Source: an uncultured Nitrosomonas sp. (lineage in GTDB: Bacteria > Pseudomonadota > Gammaproteobacteria > Burkholderiales > Nitrosomonadaceae). Taken from it: a stretch of DNA of 64,000 nt. The notes beneath the pieces were generated by a model. The model saw only the letters and a list, made by a program, of their open reading frames with translations. It made no database searches and was not told the DNA's origin. Location: positions 156,076 through 220,075 of the forward strand of contig CADEDO010000001.1 in assembly GCA_902826115.1 (NCBI GenBank). Reading direction: 5' to 3'. Position numbers and translations under genes: made by a program. This document shows, in pieces, positions 48,596 to 57,107 of this stretch (position 1 is its first letter; each line of letters opens with the position of its first letter).

Positions 48596-50151
48596 AGACT
48601 CTTCCTTGTCGTGTTGGTTAATTTGGGCTTGGCGGATGGTGCATCCCTTTCCGCCCGGATACGCGCCAGCAATTCCGAGGCAGGTTCGTCGTTCGGGTCT
48701 TGCGGCACCAACTGGCCGGAAAAGGCTTTTTTCAGGATGGATTGGCGGAGAGCTTCGGCTTGTTGAAGTGCGGTGGTGATGGTTTGGTCGAGTTGATCAA
48801 TAACCGAAAAACGTTCTTCAAGAATATTCAAAATTTGTTTTTGCTCTGCCAAGTAGCAATAAGGAACCACAAGATTTTCTAAGGTTTCAAGGTTGATATT
48901 TTTCTGAGCGGTTGCTGGCGCATACGCCTCAATTCTCATGCGTGCTGCCTGAATGAAAAAATCGACATACTCGGGGAGAATAATTTTCTTGAACGCTGAA
49001 AACCCGACAACACTATCTGGGAAACATCCGTTAAAACCGAGAAACGCAGTTTCAGCGATGTTAGCCGCGATCGTTATGCAAAGTGTCCCAGTTGGCCACA
49101 ACTTGCTTTGCTGCAATCCAAAATCACTATAGGTTTGTGAATACTGTCTAATGATTCTGTTTGCCGATTTAACCTCGCCTGTTTGTATGAACGGATAAAC
49201 TCCACCAAAGAGGCGTGGATCATTTCTTGGCCGATGCTTTGACTTACCACGACCAAGATCACCCAAGTCCGCCAAATAAGAATAAACCCACCCTTCTGGC
49301 AATTCAGGCAATTCGGCCAGTTCTTCGGCGGAAAGTGGAGGTAGGGTTTTCGGGGGTTTGGGTTTGCTGCCTTGTTTTCCGGAGAATTCCCAGTCGGCGA
49401 GTTGTTGCTGGTAGCGTTGCGCGCGCTCTTGCTGGATGCGCTTCAGCAAGGTGTCGGCGGTTTCGAGGGGTTTGTCATTCCCTGTCACCCTCGCGAAGGC
49501 GGGGGGCAGGCGGGAATCCATGTCGTTCAAAGGCTGGGCCCCCGCCTTCGCGGGGGCGACGGATTGTTTGGCATGACGCTCCGCGCGCCACTGCGCAGTG
49601 AGTTTGCCTTCGAAAGCGTGTTTCAGCAGCGCTTGGCGATACACCTTGAGCTGCGACTGGGCGGTTTTCAGGTTTTCGATGCCCTTGTCCAGCTCGGAAA
49701 ATAGTTCTTCGATTTTGGTGACGATGCGGTGTTGTTCATTCAGAGGAGGCAGCAAAACAGTTTCATCATAAGCATGATTCCTGTTCAAGCCCGGTATAGC
49801 AGTTGATGTTTCTAGTTTCGCCAAATTTAGCGATCTGAACAAATAGCAAGAAAACTTCAAGTAAAGGTTTTTGTCATCCTGTACATAATAGGTGGTATCA
49901 ATCGGCCAGGGATTGTCTGTCGAGTAATGTACTGAACCCGCCGCTCCTTTTCGCCCAATGATTATCGCCGGACCTTCAATCAGGTATTGATCGTGCATTC
50001 CTACAATGCCGCTGGAACCGTAAACAGGGTATATCCCATCAGCAGCCCTTGCACCTTTGATCAGGGATTTCCCATATTCAAAAGTATACAAATCACCAAG
50101 TCGTGTCGAAACCCAACCAGCTGGTAAATTAGTTGCAGAACTATTCATCAC
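48592..50151 (-). CDS. hsdS: type I restriction specificity subunit HsdS
   Basis: A 519-residue DNA-recognition subunit with two target-recognition domains (~10-160 and ~290-440), each followed by a conserved coiled-coil spacer (LNEQHRIVTKIEELFSELDKGIENLKTAQ and LAEQKQILNILEERFSVIDQLDQTI). It directs both HsdM and HsdR to one bipartite site. At ~193-225, between the domains, the protein contains VAPAKAGAQPLNDMDSRL and further residues encoded by an inserted dispersed repeat that keeps the frame. It is slightly longer than usual for that reason. It overlaps the DUF1016 gene by four bases. Confidence 0.95.
   Translation of the reverse strand: MMNSSATNLPAGWVSTRLGDLYTFEYGKSLIKGARAADGIYPVYGSSGIVGMHDQYLIEGPAIIIGRKGAAGSVHYSTDNPWPIDTTYYVQDDKNLYLKFSCYLFRSLNLAKLETSTAIPGLNRNHAYDETVLLPPLNEQHRIVTKIEELFSELDKGIENLKTAQSQLKVYRQALLKHAFEGKLTAQWRAERHAKQSVAPAKAGAQPLNDMDSRLPPAFARVTGNDKPLETADTLLKRIQQERAQRYQQQLADWEFSGKQGSKPKPPKTLPPLSAEELAELPELPEGWVYSYLADLGDLGRGKSKHRPRNDPRLFGGVYPFIQTGEVKSANRIIRQYSQTYSDFGLQQSKLWPTGTLCITIAANIAETAFLGFNGCFPDSVVGFSAFKKIILPEYVDFFIQAARMRIEAYAPATAQKNINLETLENLVVPYCYLAEQKQILNILEERFSVIDQLDQTITTALQQAEALRQSILKKAFSGQLVPQDPNDEPASELLARIRAERDAPSAKPKLTNTTRKSL
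49476..49570. repeat. dispersed palindromic repeat inserted in frame within hsdS
   Basis: The segment starts CATTCCCTGTCACCCTCGCG, runs through GGCGGGAATCCATG and ends with CCCCGCCTTCGCGGGGGCGA, with strong internal stems around CGCCTTCGCG/CGCGAAGGCG. Its first 44 bases are found in exact reverse complement in hsdR at 51075-51118. Repeats with GCGGGAATCCA and CGCCTTCGCG are common in proteobacterial genomes. Here it adds about 32 residues to HsdS between its two recognition domains without a stop. Confidence 0.8.
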
Positions 50152-50195
50152 ACCACCAAAACATCATTCAATGAACACAAAACTACGCGACGGCA

Positions 50196-50284
50196 AATCC
50201 CCCCTTGCCCCCCTTTTTCAAAGGGGGGAACTGGCGCGTTGGTTTGTAGCTTCCCCCTTTGAAAAAGGGGGATCGAGGGGGATT
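50196..50284. repeat. left inverted copy flanking the DUF559 gene
   Basis: 89 bases made of two hairpins, CCCCCCTTTTTCAAAGGGGGG and CCCCCTTTGAAAAAGGGGG, with ACTGGCGCGTTGGTTTGTAG between. The reverse complement of nearly the same sequence lies at 50658-50744. The DUF559 stop codon (50285-50287) abuts this copy. Confidence 0.85.
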
Positions 50285-50644
50285 TCATAGTCTTTCCTTC
50301 ACCATTCCGTCTATCACATTCAATACCGCATCCATTTCCAGTAACACTTGGCGGTTATTAAATCGCAGCACATGTAAACCCAAGCCCGCCAGTGCCTCGT
50401 CGCGTTCTTGGTCTTTGGCCTGATGCTCTGTTTCAAAATGCTGACTACCGTCGAGTTCGATCACCAGTTTTGCCGCTGGGCAATAAAAATCAACGATGAA
50501 CGAGAGCAGCGGTTTTTGTCGGTAGAATTGCACGCCTCGAATTTGTTTGCGGCGCACGCGATGCCAGAGTGCCTGCTCAGCATCAGTCATGTTGGTTCTG
50601 AGCGTTCGGGAGTGTTCCTTTAGTTTCGGATTATAGCGTTCCAT
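50285..50644 (-). CDS. DUF559 endonuclease-like protein carried between inverted repeats
   Basis: A 119-residue PDDEXK-type protein related to very-short-patch repair (Vsr) endonucleases. MERYNPKLKEHSRTLRTNMTDAEQALWHRVRRKQIRGVQF is the usual DUF559 start, followed by the nuclease core FIVDFYCPAAKLVIELDGSQH, with the acidic residues D-x(n)-E-x-D. An earlier reading from 50698 begins inside the flanking repeat (PPLKKGDRGG) and is unlikely. The gene is bounded at both ends by ~88-bp inverted repeats and sits between hsdS and hsdR, so it appears to be one mobile cassette. Function unknown; DNA nicking for its own spread is possible. Confidence 0.88.
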   Translation of the reverse strand: MERYNPKLKEHSRTLRTNMTDAEQALWHRVRRKQIRGVQFYRQKPLLSFIVDFYCPAAKLVIELDGSQHFETEHQAKDQERDEALAGLGLHVLRFNNRQVLLEMDAVLNVIDGMVKERL

Positions 50645-50657
50645 GAATTTCCCTTTT

Positions 50658-50744
50658 AATCCCCCTCGATCCCCCTTTTTCAAAGGGGGAAGCCACAAAC
50701 CAACGCGCCAGTTCCCCCCTTTGAAAAAGGGGGCAGGGGGGATT
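50658..50744. repeat. right inverted copy flanking the DUF559 gene
   Basis: 87 bases that match the left copy (50196-50284) in reverse complement with only a few differences. It begins 13 bp before the DUF559 start codon and ends two bases from the hsdR stop codon (50747-50749), suggesting insertion exactly at the end of hsdR. Confidence 0.85.
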
Positions 50745-50746
50745 CA

Positions 50747-53560
50747 TCACCCCACCAACACTTCATTCAATTCATCCAACAACGGTTCCATCCTTGCCCC
50801 AAACAACTGATACATCCTGCCCAATCCGCCTTGCGCGTCGAACGGCGACATTTCCAGATCATCGCGTTCAATGTGAAAGGAGTTAGCCACATGGTCGCGG
50901 ATCATGTGCAACCAGTGCATTTGTTCTTCGTTGAACTTCTCGCCGCTGCCAGCGTGGTGTTGCATGATCCAACTTTGGAAGTTGCGGCGCACGGTGTCGT
51001 CGAAGGGTGTTAGGGTTTTATCCCAACCGCATACACGACGAATCAGTGCAACCAGTGTAGTCAGCTCATTGACTGGATTCCCGCCTGCCCCCCGCCTTCG
51101 CGAGGGTGACAGGGAATGCCGGGATTCCAGTTGTTGATACGCTTGCCACACGCGCAGTGGCGCGAGTTTGGGTTTGTCGGTTTTGAGTTTATCCAGCACT
51201 TGGCGGATCAGGGCATAGCTGAGTTCACGCCTGCGATACGGTTGGCTGAAAAAGATGGTCAATGCGGCAATACTGTCTTGATTCGCTGTCAGGTAATCGG
51301 AAAATTCACCGGTTAAGGCTTGCGCGTTGCTGGCAGCGTCTTTGTTCCATTCGGCGCGTACCAGTTCGTCCAGGTTGTCGTGATCGATGGTTTGTTCCTT
51401 GTCGCGGCGGATGGATTCGATGAGTTCGATCAGTTCGCCGTTCAATACTTTCGCGGCTTTGCTCACTAATTGCTGTTGCGCCTGCTGACGGTTGTCGTCG
51501 CCGGGATCTGAGCCGACCGGGAGCCTTGCCAGTTCCAGCGCCCGGGCTTCGATGTTGTCGGCATCGATTGCGCTGAATAATTTGCCGACCAACTGGGTGA
51601 GTTCCATGCCGCCAGCAAGTTCGCGGATGCGGCGCTGGTCATCGGTGTCCAGTTGTTTGTTGAGCCGCGCCAGGCGACCGGCAAGCGAGCTGACGGTGTC
51701 TTCATCGGTTGCGCCCATCATCACGCTCATCGCCAAGTCCTTGAGCGGCACGCTGGGTTTGGTGATGAGCGGCTGGCTGGCGGTCTTGAGCGATTGGGTG
51801 ACGCCGATGGCATCCACGATGACATAGTGGGTCTTGGCGCTGACGGCGGAGGGCGTGACTTTTTTCAGGTCGTCCCTATCCAGCGTGCGCGTGCCACGGC
51901 CTTTCATCTGCTCGAAATAGTTGCGGCTTTTCACGTCACGCATGAACAGCAGGCATTCCAGCGGCTTGACGTCGGTGCCGGTGGCGATCATGTCCACGGT
52001 GACGGTAATGCGCGGGTAATACTCATTGCGGAATTGCTGCAACACGGACTTGGGGTCTTCCTCGGTTTTGTAGGTGAGTTTTTTGCAAAAGGCGTTGCCC
52101 TCGTCAAATTCCTCGCGCACGGTCTGGATGATGTCGTCAGCGTGACTGTCTGTTTTGGCGAAGATCAGGGTCTTGGGCACTTCGCGGCGGCCGGGAAAAA
52201 TCTCCGGCAGCTTGTCGTGAAAAGTACGAATGACGGTGCGGATCTGGTCAAGGTTTACGATGTTGCGGTCCAGTTGCGTGGCGGAATAGGCTTCGTCTTC
52301 GTCCTGCTGTTCCCAGCGCTTCCTGCGCGTGAGTTTTTCGCGTTTCTCCACCTGTTGCCTGGCGGCGATCTGCGCGCCTTGCCGGGTGATCTGCGTTTCG
52401 ATCACGTAGACTTCATTGCCGACATTGACACCATCGGCCACGGCTTTCTCGTGGCTGTAATCGCTGACTACGTTTTTCTTGAAAAAACCGTAAGTGCGAT
52501 TGTCGGGCGTGGCGGTTAAGCCGATCAGGCTGGCATCGAAATATTCCGGCACTTGTCGCCATAAGTTGTAGATGGATTCATGGCATTCATCAATAAAGAT
52601 GAAGTCGAAAAATTCCGGCGGGATTTTTTCGTTGTACACCACGGGCATCGGTTCTTTAGGCAACTTAAGTTCAGCCGGGTTGACCTCTTCGGCGGCTTCC
52701 TCCAGCTCGCTGCTCTTGAGGATGGAATACAGGCGCTGGATAGTGCTGATGCACACTTGGCTATCCTTGGCGACAAATGAGGATTTGAGTCGCTGCACGT
52801 TGTACAGCTCGGTAAACTTGCGATTATCGTCCAGCGGTACATAGGACATCATTTCCTGTTCGGCTTGCTCGCCGAGGTTTTTAGTATTGACAAGGAAAAG
52901 AATGCGCTTGGCATCCGCATATTTGAGCAGGCGGTAAATAGAAGTGATGGCGGTGTAAGTCTTGCCCGAGCCGGTCGCCATCTGAATCAAAGCGCGTGGA
53001 CGATCTGCCTTAAACGAGGCTTCCAGATGGGTAATGGCGGCTTCCTGGCAATCGCGCAGATGCAATTCCCTGGCACGCAAATGATTGGGGTTGAGCGGTG
53101 GAATGTGGTGCAAACGTTCGCGCAGACTAATCCCTTGTGCAATCCATTCCTTCAGCGTCTCCGGGCGATGAAAGCAGAATACTTCACGTGAGCGCGGTTT
53201 GGGGTCACGGCCATCGGTAAACCGGGTAATGATGCCGGTACTCTGGTAGAGAAAAGGCAATGGTTCTTTGTTTTTAATCCACTTAAGCGTAGCTGCTGCG
53301 TAGCTTTCAGTCTGTGCTTCATGGGCAGTCAGTCGTTGCCCTTCTTCCACACGTTTGGCTTCGATTACGCCGATTGCTTTTTTATCAACGAACAGTACGT
53401 AATCCGCCGGGCCGATATCCGTCTGATACTCACGTACCGCCTGACCTAATCCGGCATTCAGGTCGATCTTTTTGGCCGACTGGATAACCCACCCTGCTTG
53501 CCTGAGCAGTGCGTCAATGTTGTCGCGGGCTTTTTGTTCAGGATTCTGGTTTTCAGTCAT
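50747..53560 (-). CDS. hsdR: type I restriction endonuclease subunit HsdR
   Basis: A 937-residue translocase-nuclease that reels in DNA and cuts it when the target is unmethylated. The N-terminal nuclease has D53 and E67-A-K69 in DYVLFVDKKAIGVIEAKR; the helicase motor has Walker A MATGSGKTYTA (~194), DECHESI, SLIGLTATP and QMKGRGTRT. At ~812-830 the sequence SRHSLSPSRRRGAGGNPVN is encoded by an inserted dispersed repeat that keeps the frame. The C-terminus is the HsdM/S-binding helical domain. It is transcribed first in the locus. Confidence 0.96.
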   Translation of the reverse strand: MTENQNPEQKARDNIDALLRQAGWVIQSAKKIDLNAGLGQAVREYQTDIGPADYVLFVDKKAIGVIEAKRVEEGQRLTAHEAQTESYAAATLKWIKNKEPLPFLYQSTGIITRFTDGRDPKPRSREVFCFHRPETLKEWIAQGISLRERLHHIPPLNPNHLRARELHLRDCQEAAITHLEASFKADRPRALIQMATGSGKTYTAITSIYRLLKYADAKRILFLVNTKNLGEQAEQEMMSYVPLDDNRKFTELYNVQRLKSSFVAKDSQVCISTIQRLYSILKSSELEEAAEEVNPAELKLPKEPMPVVYNEKIPPEFFDFIFIDECHESIYNLWRQVPEYFDASLIGLTATPDNRTYGFFKKNVVSDYSHEKAVADGVNVGNEVYVIETQITRQGAQIAARQQVEKREKLTRRKRWEQQDEDEAYSATQLDRNIVNLDQIRTVIRTFHDKLPEIFPGRREVPKTLIFAKTDSHADDIIQTVREEFDEGNAFCKKLTYKTEEDPKSVLQQFRNEYYPRITVTVDMIATGTDVKPLECLLFMRDVKSRNYFEQMKGRGTRTLDRDDLKKVTPSAVSAKTHYVIVDAIGVTQSLKTASQPLITKPSVPLKDLAMSVMMGATDEDTVSSLAGRLARLNKQLDTDDQRRIRELAGGMELTQLVGKLFSAIDADNIEARALELARLPVGSDPGDDNRQQAQQQLVSKAAKVLNGELIELIESIRRDKEQTIDHDNLDELVRAEWNKDAASNAQALTGEFSDYLTANQDSIAALTIFFSQPYRRRELSYALIRQVLDKLKTDKPKLAPLRVWQAYQQLESRHSLSPSRRRGAGGNPVNELTTLVALIRRVCGWDKTLTPFDDTVRRNFQSWIMQHHAGSGEKFNEEQMHWLHMIRDHVANSFHIERDDLEMSPFDAQGGLGRMYQLFGARMEPLLDELNEVLVG
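51075..51118. repeat. dispersed repeat inserted in frame within hsdR
   Basis: GGATTCCCGCCTGCC to TGACAGGGAATG, 44 bases, is the exact reverse complement of 49476-49519 in hsdS. It codes in a different reading frame here (arginine-, serine- and glycine-rich) and does not break HsdR. Confidence 0.85.
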
Positions 53561-53832
53561 GATGAAAGCATCTTATTTCATGCAATGATAAGCTGGCAAA
53601 TGAAATAGTATGGAAACAAGCGAGAATGACCGCCAATGAACTGGTAGCCTAAACACTGACCAATTGCCAGTCTTGGCGCGGAGGGGGAGTTCGTTACCCA
53701 TAATCACTTACGCTCTCAGTACGCTAAGTAATGGTTTCCTTTAGTAAAAAACCAGAGTTTCCCCAATATACGTTCCGTGTTGCGATCGTTAAGATAGCAA
53801 CATCTGAATATTTTTATGAGTGGGAGCTTAAT

Positions 53833-54225
53833 ATGAACAGACTGAAAGTAACTGCAATCGCTTCATTAGTAGCGTTTAGTTTTGCTGCAACCTCAGCATT
53901 TGCCGAAGTGCCAGCGGCGCCGAGCAGTATTAATCCGAACGATCACGTTGCTTTGGCAAATTACTATGAAGGTTTGGTCAAAGAAGTTTCTGCAAAATTG
54001 GAAACCAATCAGCAAAAACTGAACGATTATGAAGATCATCCCTACTACTATGGCAGGCAAGGGCAGGATCTCAGATCACATTTGCAAGCCAATATTCGTG
54101 AATATAAAAAGGAATTGGCCGAAGATTTGCAGGAAGCCAATTTGCATAGAAAAATTGCAGCATCAGAGCAAGGCAGGCAATTTAGCAAAGCAGGGACTAA
54201 TGTCGGCGACGTGACCGTACAATAA
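53833..54225 (+). CDS. small exported protein of unknown function
   Basis: A 130-residue protein with a good signal peptide (MNRLKVTAIASLVAFSFAATSAFAEVP) and a GGGAG ribosome site before the ATG at 53833; an earlier ATG at 53731 is less likely. The mature part is helical and hydrophilic (HVALANYYEGLVKEVSAKLETNQQKLNDYEDHPYYYGRQGQDLRSHLQANIREYKKELAEDL), with no cysteine. Such small periplasmic helical proteins are common in betaproteobacteria and unnamed. It is followed by a strong terminator, so it is its own unit. The 272-bp gap upstream, after hsdR, has no recognised feature. Confidence 0.8.
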   Translation: MNRLKVTAIASLVAFSFAATSAFAEVPAAPSSINPNDHVALANYYEGLVKEVSAKLETNQQKLNDYEDHPYYYGRQGQDLRSHLQANIREYKKELAEDLQEANLHRKIAASEQGRQFSKAGTNVGDVTVQ

Positions 54226-54269
54226 CACTGTAGTGTCTTTAATCCCTTCTTTGTAGTTTCGGTTTAAAA

Positions 54270-54316
54270 GTAGTCGTTCAGATTCGATTGCATGGTTATC
54301 AAATCTGAACGACTAC
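54270..54316 (+). terminator. hairpin after the small exported protein
   Basis: GTAGTCGTTCAGATT (54270-54284) pairs perfectly with AATCTGAACGACTAC (54302-54316). The stem is long and stable; the following bases ACATCAACAATT are not a T-run. Its outer GTAGTCG is the same as in the hairpin at 4600-4637. Confidence 0.6.
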
Positions 54317-54492
54317 ACATCAACAATTATCAGTTCCTGACGCGCGTTGGCATTCAAGGGAGCACTACACAATACCGAAGCCGGGGCAATTGCCGGCTTG
54401 ATCGATATGGAACACCCGCTGCTCGACACTACGCTTGTATTGAAGGGCAGTGGCAACCCAATTCCCTCGATAGCTGTTTGTTTGGAATAGCT

Positions 54493-54564
54493 GCCTAATG
54501 CAACCAATTCCGTCATCTGATGGCGAAACTCTGCCGGGTAGGCAGGTTTATAGTTTTGTGTCAT
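54493..54564 (-). pseudogene. N-terminal scrap of an IS3-type transposase (OrfA)
   Basis: The minus-strand frame from 54564 reads MTQNYKPAYPAEFRHQMTEL, the usual start of IS3-family OrfA, with a GGAGAAGCG ribosome site. The similarity stops after about 24 codons and unrelated sequence follows, though the frame stays open to 54313. It is a broken insertion sequence; the remaining DNA up to 54681 shows nothing I can name. Confidence 0.6.
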
Positions 54565-54681
54565 CTCGCTTCTCCTTTAAACAGAACATAATGTGCCCGT
54601 TCAAAGGGGACAGCTTCCATCAGTATCCACGTGCGAGGGTGCTGGCATTTAGCAGGCTGTTAGAGAATATGCGTTCCCAGG

Positions 54682-55854
54682 TTAAATGTAGTAATCCTTC
54701 AACGGCGGAAAGCCGTTGAACTCCACCGAGCTGTATGTCGTCGTGTAGGCGCCAGTCGATAACCAATACAGTCGATCGCCGGTTGCGAGATTCAACGGTA
54801 ATCCGTACTTATAGTTCTCGTACATGATATCTGCGCTGTCGCACGTCGGCCCGGCGATGATCGCGTTCTCGAGCTCGCCGTTCTTCTCGGTGTAGATCGG
54901 ATACTTGATCGATTCGTCAAGCGTCTCGATCAATCCGGTGAACTTTCCGACATCGGTGTACACCCATCGATGCAGCGCCGTGCGTGATTTACGCGAGATA
55001 AGCACGACTTCACTTACTAGTACGCCAGCATTCGAGACCATTGAGCGGCCCGGCTCGATGATGATCTCGGGCATGTCATCCAGGAAATCTTCGTGCAGGA
55101 ATCGCGCAATCTCCTCAGCGTAGATCGAAAGTTCGTTCGTGCGTTGCAAATAGTTGGCTGGAAATCCGCCGCCCATGTTGATCATCTTCAGTTTGATGCG
55201 GTCTTCTTCCCACAAACGATTGAAGATCACTTTCACCTTACCGAGCGCCGCATCCCAAGCACCGATTTCACGCTGTTGCGAACCGACGTGGAACGATACG
55301 CCATATGGCTCGAGGCCGAGATCGCGCGCGAGGATCAACAGATCCATAGCCATGTCACTCTCGCAGCCAAATTTGCGTGACAGTGGCCAATCGGCGGTCA
55401 ATGTGCCTTCTGTTAGGATGCGGGTGTAGATGCGCGCACCGGGTGCAGCTTTCGCAATGTTGCGCAGATCTGCCTCGGAATCGGTTGCGAACATTCGTAC
55501 GCCCTTCTGGTAGAAGGTGCGAATGTCCTTGGCTTTCTTGATCGTATTGCCGAAGCTGAGTCGATCGGGTGTCACGCCGAGTGCGAGCACCTTGTCAAGT
55601 TCATACGTCGACGCGATGTCAAAGCAAGCGCCTTTGTCTCTGAGCAGTGTCAGGATTTCCGGTGCCGGATTGGCTTTGACCGCATAGTAAGTGCGCGCGT
55701 ATGGAAAATGCTGCAACATATCATCGTATTGGCGATCAATCGTCGCGAGATCGACAACCAGGAATGGCGTTTCGTGTGTGTCGGAGAAGGCTTTGATCCG
55801 CCCCCAGGTGTTCTCATCAAAATAATCGTAAACTGTAACTGCTGTGTCGGACAT
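54682..55854 (-). CDS. PLP-dependent ornithine/lysine decarboxylase (alanine racemase fold)
   Basis: A 390-residue group IV decarboxylase making putrescine or cadaverine. The PLP lysine is K60 in YYAVKANP; HVGSQQ, the phosphate-binding MGGGFP, the EPGRSM motif and the active-site GPTCDSADIMY (with the catalytic cysteine) are typical of bacterial bifunctional ODC/LDC enzymes. The ATG at 55854 begins MSDTAVTVYDYFDENTW; 55896 would add 14 residues. By eye its codons are richer in G and C than neighbouring genes, so it may have been acquired by transfer. It stands alone within the island. Confidence 0.9.
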   Translation of the reverse strand: MSDTAVTVYDYFDENTWGRIKAFSDTHETPFLVVDLATIDRQYDDMLQHFPYARTYYAVKANPAPEILTLLRDKGACFDIASTYELDKVLALGVTPDRLSFGNTIKKAKDIRTFYQKGVRMFATDSEADLRNIAKAAPGARIYTRILTEGTLTADWPLSRKFGCESDMAMDLLILARDLGLEPYGVSFHVGSQQREIGAWDAALGKVKVIFNRLWEEDRIKLKMINMGGGFPANYLQRTNELSIYAEEIARFLHEDFLDDMPEIIIEPGRSMVSNAGVLVSEVVLISRKSRTALHRWVYTDVGKFTGLIETLDESIKYPIYTEKNGELENAIIAGPTCDSADIMYENYKYGLPLNLATGDRLYWLSTGAYTTTYSSVEFNGFPPLKDYYI

Positions 55855-55947
55855 TGGCTGATGGATTCTCCAAATAGGATGTGCGGGGGGTATCATGGGG
55901 TTCAGTGCGAATGATCCTACAGGGTTTCTGGCTGTTATTGCAATCGA

Positions 55948-56281
55948 AAATTCCGATTATTTTTAGGATATTTGATGAAAAGCCACTTTCAGCTCGGCAC
56001 CGCGGCGCTTGAGTTCGATCTGCACCAGAGGCAAGCCATTGATCAGGATGGTCACGTCATAGCGGTTGTTGCGCTTGGCCGACATGCTGACTTGATTGGT
56101 TACCTGAACACATTCCTGCACCAGTCATTACAATTGAGGAAACTGAGATAAAGCGTTTCAGCGGGCTTAATTTCAGCGCAAACTTGTCGCGCAATATGCG
56201 GGTGCGTTCCACGATGGTGCCAGTGTTGAGGTGGTTCAGCACCTGGTCAACTCGGACTGTGTGGCGGTGTGAGGTGTTCAT
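55948..56281 (-). pseudogene. N-terminal relic of a second type I restriction subunit (HsdR)
   Basis: In order on the minus strand: VDQVLNHLNTGTIVERTRILRDKFALKLS in one frame, [18 protein letters not shown] in another, then [20 protein letters not shown] and [24 protein letters not shown] in a third. Together they match the start of the EcoR124-type HsdR, including its PDDEXK motif. The gene has at least two frameshifts and nothing after the nuclease motif. It is a different HsdR from the intact one, so another restriction system was once here. Confidence 0.8.
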
Positions 56282-56303
56282 TTAACCAGGATGGTCACAG
56301 GCG

Positions 56304-56636
56304 TTATTTGTGCCGGACTAAACGATCAAGCAATATGTCTTCGATATTGCGCCGGGCATCAATGACAGACAGGATATAAACTTGATGTTGCGCGAGTCTA
56401 TAAATCACGCGCCAAGGTGGAATGATTAATTCGCGATAGTGCAGTATGCCTTGTTGTTTCAGCTCGGGTACAATACGCCCTTGTTGCGGAAAAAGCGTTA
56501 GTTCGGAAACCCTGTCCTTAATCTTCTTGAGGCTATCTGTTGCGGCTGATGGATTATCAGCACGGATATATTGAATTATCTCCACTAAATCCGCATGGGC
56601 GACATTTGCCCAAATAATTTCATGCTTTGGGGACAT
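56304..56636 (-). CDS. RelE/ParE-family toxin
   Basis: A 110-residue protein of the RelE/ParE superfamily: HEIIWANVAHADLVEIIQYIRADNPSAATDSLKKIKDRVSEL, then GRIVPELKQQGILHYRELIIPPWRVIYRLAQHQVYILSVIDARRNIED. The pattern EL-x(n)-YRE...WRVIYR...V-x-VIDARRN fits ParE-like gyrase poisons or mRNA-cutting RelE toxins; which one cannot be told. It follows the Phd antitoxin with a 17-bp overlap, forming a normal antitoxin-toxin operon. Confidence 0.93.
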   Translation of the reverse strand: MSPKHEIIWANVAHADLVEIIQYIRADNPSAATDSLKKIKDRVSELTLFPQQGRIVPELKQQGILHYRELIIPPWRVIYRLAQHQVYILSVIDARRNIEDILLDRLVRHK

Positions 56637-56916
56637 GCGACGAATCGATTAATTTTTCCAGACCGGCAAAAACTTCATCATGCGAAACAACATACCCTTG
56701 ATGAATATCTTCTTCCCCTTGAGAAATCAGTTTTAATAATCCAATGGCATTGCGCATATTCTCAAAACTCTCGGGGTCTTGCAGCACAGCCCTGGGTTCA
56801 CCATTCTGGGTGATGACGATAGGGCGATGAGTTTCATTCACCTGTTTTAACAAATCAGCCGCACGGGCTTTCAATTGGGTAACCGGTTTGATGTCAGTCG
56901 ATATTTTCATGGTCAT
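56620..56916 (-). CDS. Phd/YefM-family antitoxin
   Basis: A 98-residue antitoxin: ISTDIKPVTQLKARAADLLKQVNETHRPIVITQNGEPRAVLQDPESFENM is the Phd-type DNA-binding and dimer domain, and the C-terminal helix would wrap the toxin. It is the first gene of the pair and probably represses the operon with the toxin. It has a good AAGGAAAT ribosome site. Such pairs often stabilise islands. Confidence 0.93.
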   Translation of the reverse strand: MTMKISTDIKPVTQLKARAADLLKQVNETHRPIVITQNGEPRAVLQDPESFENMRNAIGLLKLISQGEEDIHQGYVVSHDEVFAGLEKLIDSSHVPKA

Positions 56917-57107
56917 TTCCTTTAATGCTTTATTCGGTCCGTTTATAGTGCCTTATTATTCCCTTTTATGCGTCCAAAGGATAGTGCTTTTTACTGACTC
57001 AACAATATTCAGGCTAAACGAACATCTGTAAGATTCCTGCACAACTTCGTCTGCCAGTGCAATAACCAACTAAAATAGAGATAGTTAAAAGACGATTGGA
57101 GCAAAAG

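Noticed and set aside
51653-52519. 288-codon plus-strand open frame opposite hsdR
   Set aside because: Antisense shadow of the conserved HsdR motor region.
54313-54492. Rest of the open frame after the IS3 OrfA scrap as a real protein
   Set aside because: The translation has no similarity to OrfA or to any family I recognise; the frame is open by chance.
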